A DNA stretch of 22,087 bases from NCBI GenBank assembly GCA_036897485.1, contig JAYMTF010001648.1:1-22087 (forward strand), written 5' to 3'. Position 1 is the stretch's first letter, and every line of letters begins with the position of its first letter. Positions 21,170-22,087 of this stretch are shown here, in pieces. The notes beneath the pieces were generated by a model. The model saw only the letters and a program-made list of their open reading frames with translations. It was not told the origin of the DNA and did not search any database. The position numbers and the translations under genes are program-made. The stretch is from Pelargonium nanum. Its lineage: Eukaryota > Streptophyta > Magnoliopsida > Geraniales > Geraniaceae.

Positions 21170-21330
21170 CCTTCCGTCCTAAAATAAGTGTTGTATTTTA
21201 CTTGCGTTTCTATTTCAAAATAAGAAACTTGTCTTGATCATATTAAGCTAAACGATTCAAGCGATTTAGATACGATATGGGGTGAGTTTTAATTTGAGTT
21301 AAATGTGAGAGTTAATCCTGTTGGGTAGCT
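21170..21330. mobile_element. Remnant of a Stowaway-like MITE
   Basis: CCTTCCGTCCTAAAATAAGT at about 21171-21190 is one or two changes from the usual Stowaway end (ctccctccgtcccaaaataagt) and continues with the usual 'tgttgtatttta' type of sequence. No inverted right end was found before 21360, so the copy looks truncated or the right end is badly decayed. The right border given is approximate. Confidence 0.5.
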
Positions 21331-21778
21331 TAGGGGTGAGTTTAAAAAAAGAAAAGAATCGGCCGCCATACCCATAATAGCACTATAGCCCAATACTTTA
21401 GGCCTCGTAACACATTAGACATTCATCATCCTAAAATCATATTTTGCTTATGTGAAGATTGCATTATTACTAAACTGTTTTTTCTTTAATGTTCATCTTG
21501 TAATGACTTGTTTAATTTTATTTTTGTGCTTATGTTTTACATATAACTTTAGATTTAGTTATACGGCTAGGGCTTAGTGGGTTTTGCGGTGACAAGTTGG
21601 AGACAATGGTGTGATTCCGGAGGTCGTTCTCTCTTTTGAGTGTTTTGTCTTGGAGTGCAAGTTTTGGGGCAACTAGGGTTTCTTAGGGTTCTTTTCCGGC
21701 AACAAACGGGCGGCGGTTTCGGTATTGGCTCTGATTGTTTGGTTTTTTCGGTTAGGGGGTTTCTTTCTTTTCTCATTT
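21331..21778. other. Spacer between the IF3 promoter and the right-edge ORF
   Basis: No gene is supported. Left of about 21550 it is AT-rich. From about 21560 on, GC rises and phrases such as CTAGGGTTTCTTAGGGTTC (21673-21691) resemble plant 5' leaders. This suggests a transcription start for the ORF that follows, or the 5' region of a retroelement. Confidence 0.35.
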
Positions 21779-22087
21779 GATCCTTTGTGCGGCAGCTGAG
21801 TAAGAGCGGACTGGTGGGAGGTGGCGGATTTTCTGAAAAATCTGAAGCACGGATGGTGGCGGAGATAACTGGGAACAGAGGGATCGGACAGACGAGCATG
21901 TCGGGTTCTTCACGCGCTGAGGATGATGTTTCAATGGCGGACGTCACGAGGGGAGTGGCGGCGCTCGACGTTGATGATGATGTGGTGGACGCAAAAAACT
22001 TGCAACAGGCGAATCTGGCGGCTTGGTCCATGATCGGGATGGTTGGGGGCTGCCGTGGGAGGACCCGCCCGCGGTTAGGTAGGGTAA
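21779..22087 (+). CDS. Partial ORF running off the window, unknown product
   Basis: A plus-strand frame stays open from just after a TGA (21776-21778) to the window end, with a first ATG at 21853 and 78 codons seen from there. The protein starts MVAEITGNRG and includes an acidic run (LDVDDDVVD) followed by an Ala/Gly/Arg-rich part. GC content is clearly higher than in the rest of the window. The layout (non-coding GC-rich leader, then a short acidic N terminus) recalls the start of plant LINE ORF1 / DUF4283 proteins, but no diagnostic motif lies inside the window. It may equally be an ordinary gene or a chance ORF. Confidence 0.35.

Noticed and set aside
21567-22031. 154-codon minus-strand ORF at the right edge
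   Set aside because: It is Ser/Thr/Pro-rich in the manner of an antisense shadow of GC-rich sequence, and it lacks a recognisable domain or an exon neighbour.
1-22087. A previously undescribed multi-gene system such as a biosynthetic cluster
   Set aside because: The three intact genes act in microtubule organisation, wall cellulose synthesis and plastid translation. They have separate promoters and no sign of joint function.

Overview
The window is nuclear DNA of a flowering plant, most likely a eudicot. The genes are intron-rich with GT-AG junctions in an AT-rich background. They encode plant-only products (a QWRF/augmin protein, a cellulose synthase A, a plastid initiation factor 3 with a transit peptide), and the introns hold typical plant repeats (Stowaway MITE, copia fragment, SINE-like pieces). 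An asterid origin is a guess only. No bacterial, viral or CRISPR-type system was found.

Layout. (1) Positions 1-7212, + strand: an AUG8-type QWRF protein, a microtubule-associated subunit of augmin. It has a promoter with E2F-like and MSA-like motifs, a 5'UTR exon near 325-545, a long leader intron and six coding exons (662 aa). (2) Positions 7213-8078: a convergent intergenic stretch. (3) Positions 12366-8079, - strand: a complete 13-exon cellulose synthase gene (1039 aa), clearly the secondary-wall CESA7/IRX3 class. (4) Positions 12367-13969: the CESA7 promoter with MYB46-type sites, a SINE-like insertion, and the region downstream of the next gene. (5) Positions 21002-13970, - strand: a nine-exon plastid translation initiation factor IF3 (311 aa) with an unusual acidic repeat tail, whose large introns hold several transposon remnants. 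(6) Positions 21003-22087: the IF3 promoter (site II motifs), a MITE-like remnant, then a GC-richer segment with an ORF that runs off the window.

The three genes do not form a pathway. All three reading frames could be joined exon to exon without a frameshift or internal stop, and every exon phase was checked by arithmetic. The items most worth a second look are a tandem duplication that copies the last CESA7 splice acceptor, the acidic repeat tail of IF3, cell-cycle motifs in the AUG8 promoter, overlapping uORFs before AUG8, and the open ORF at the right edge.
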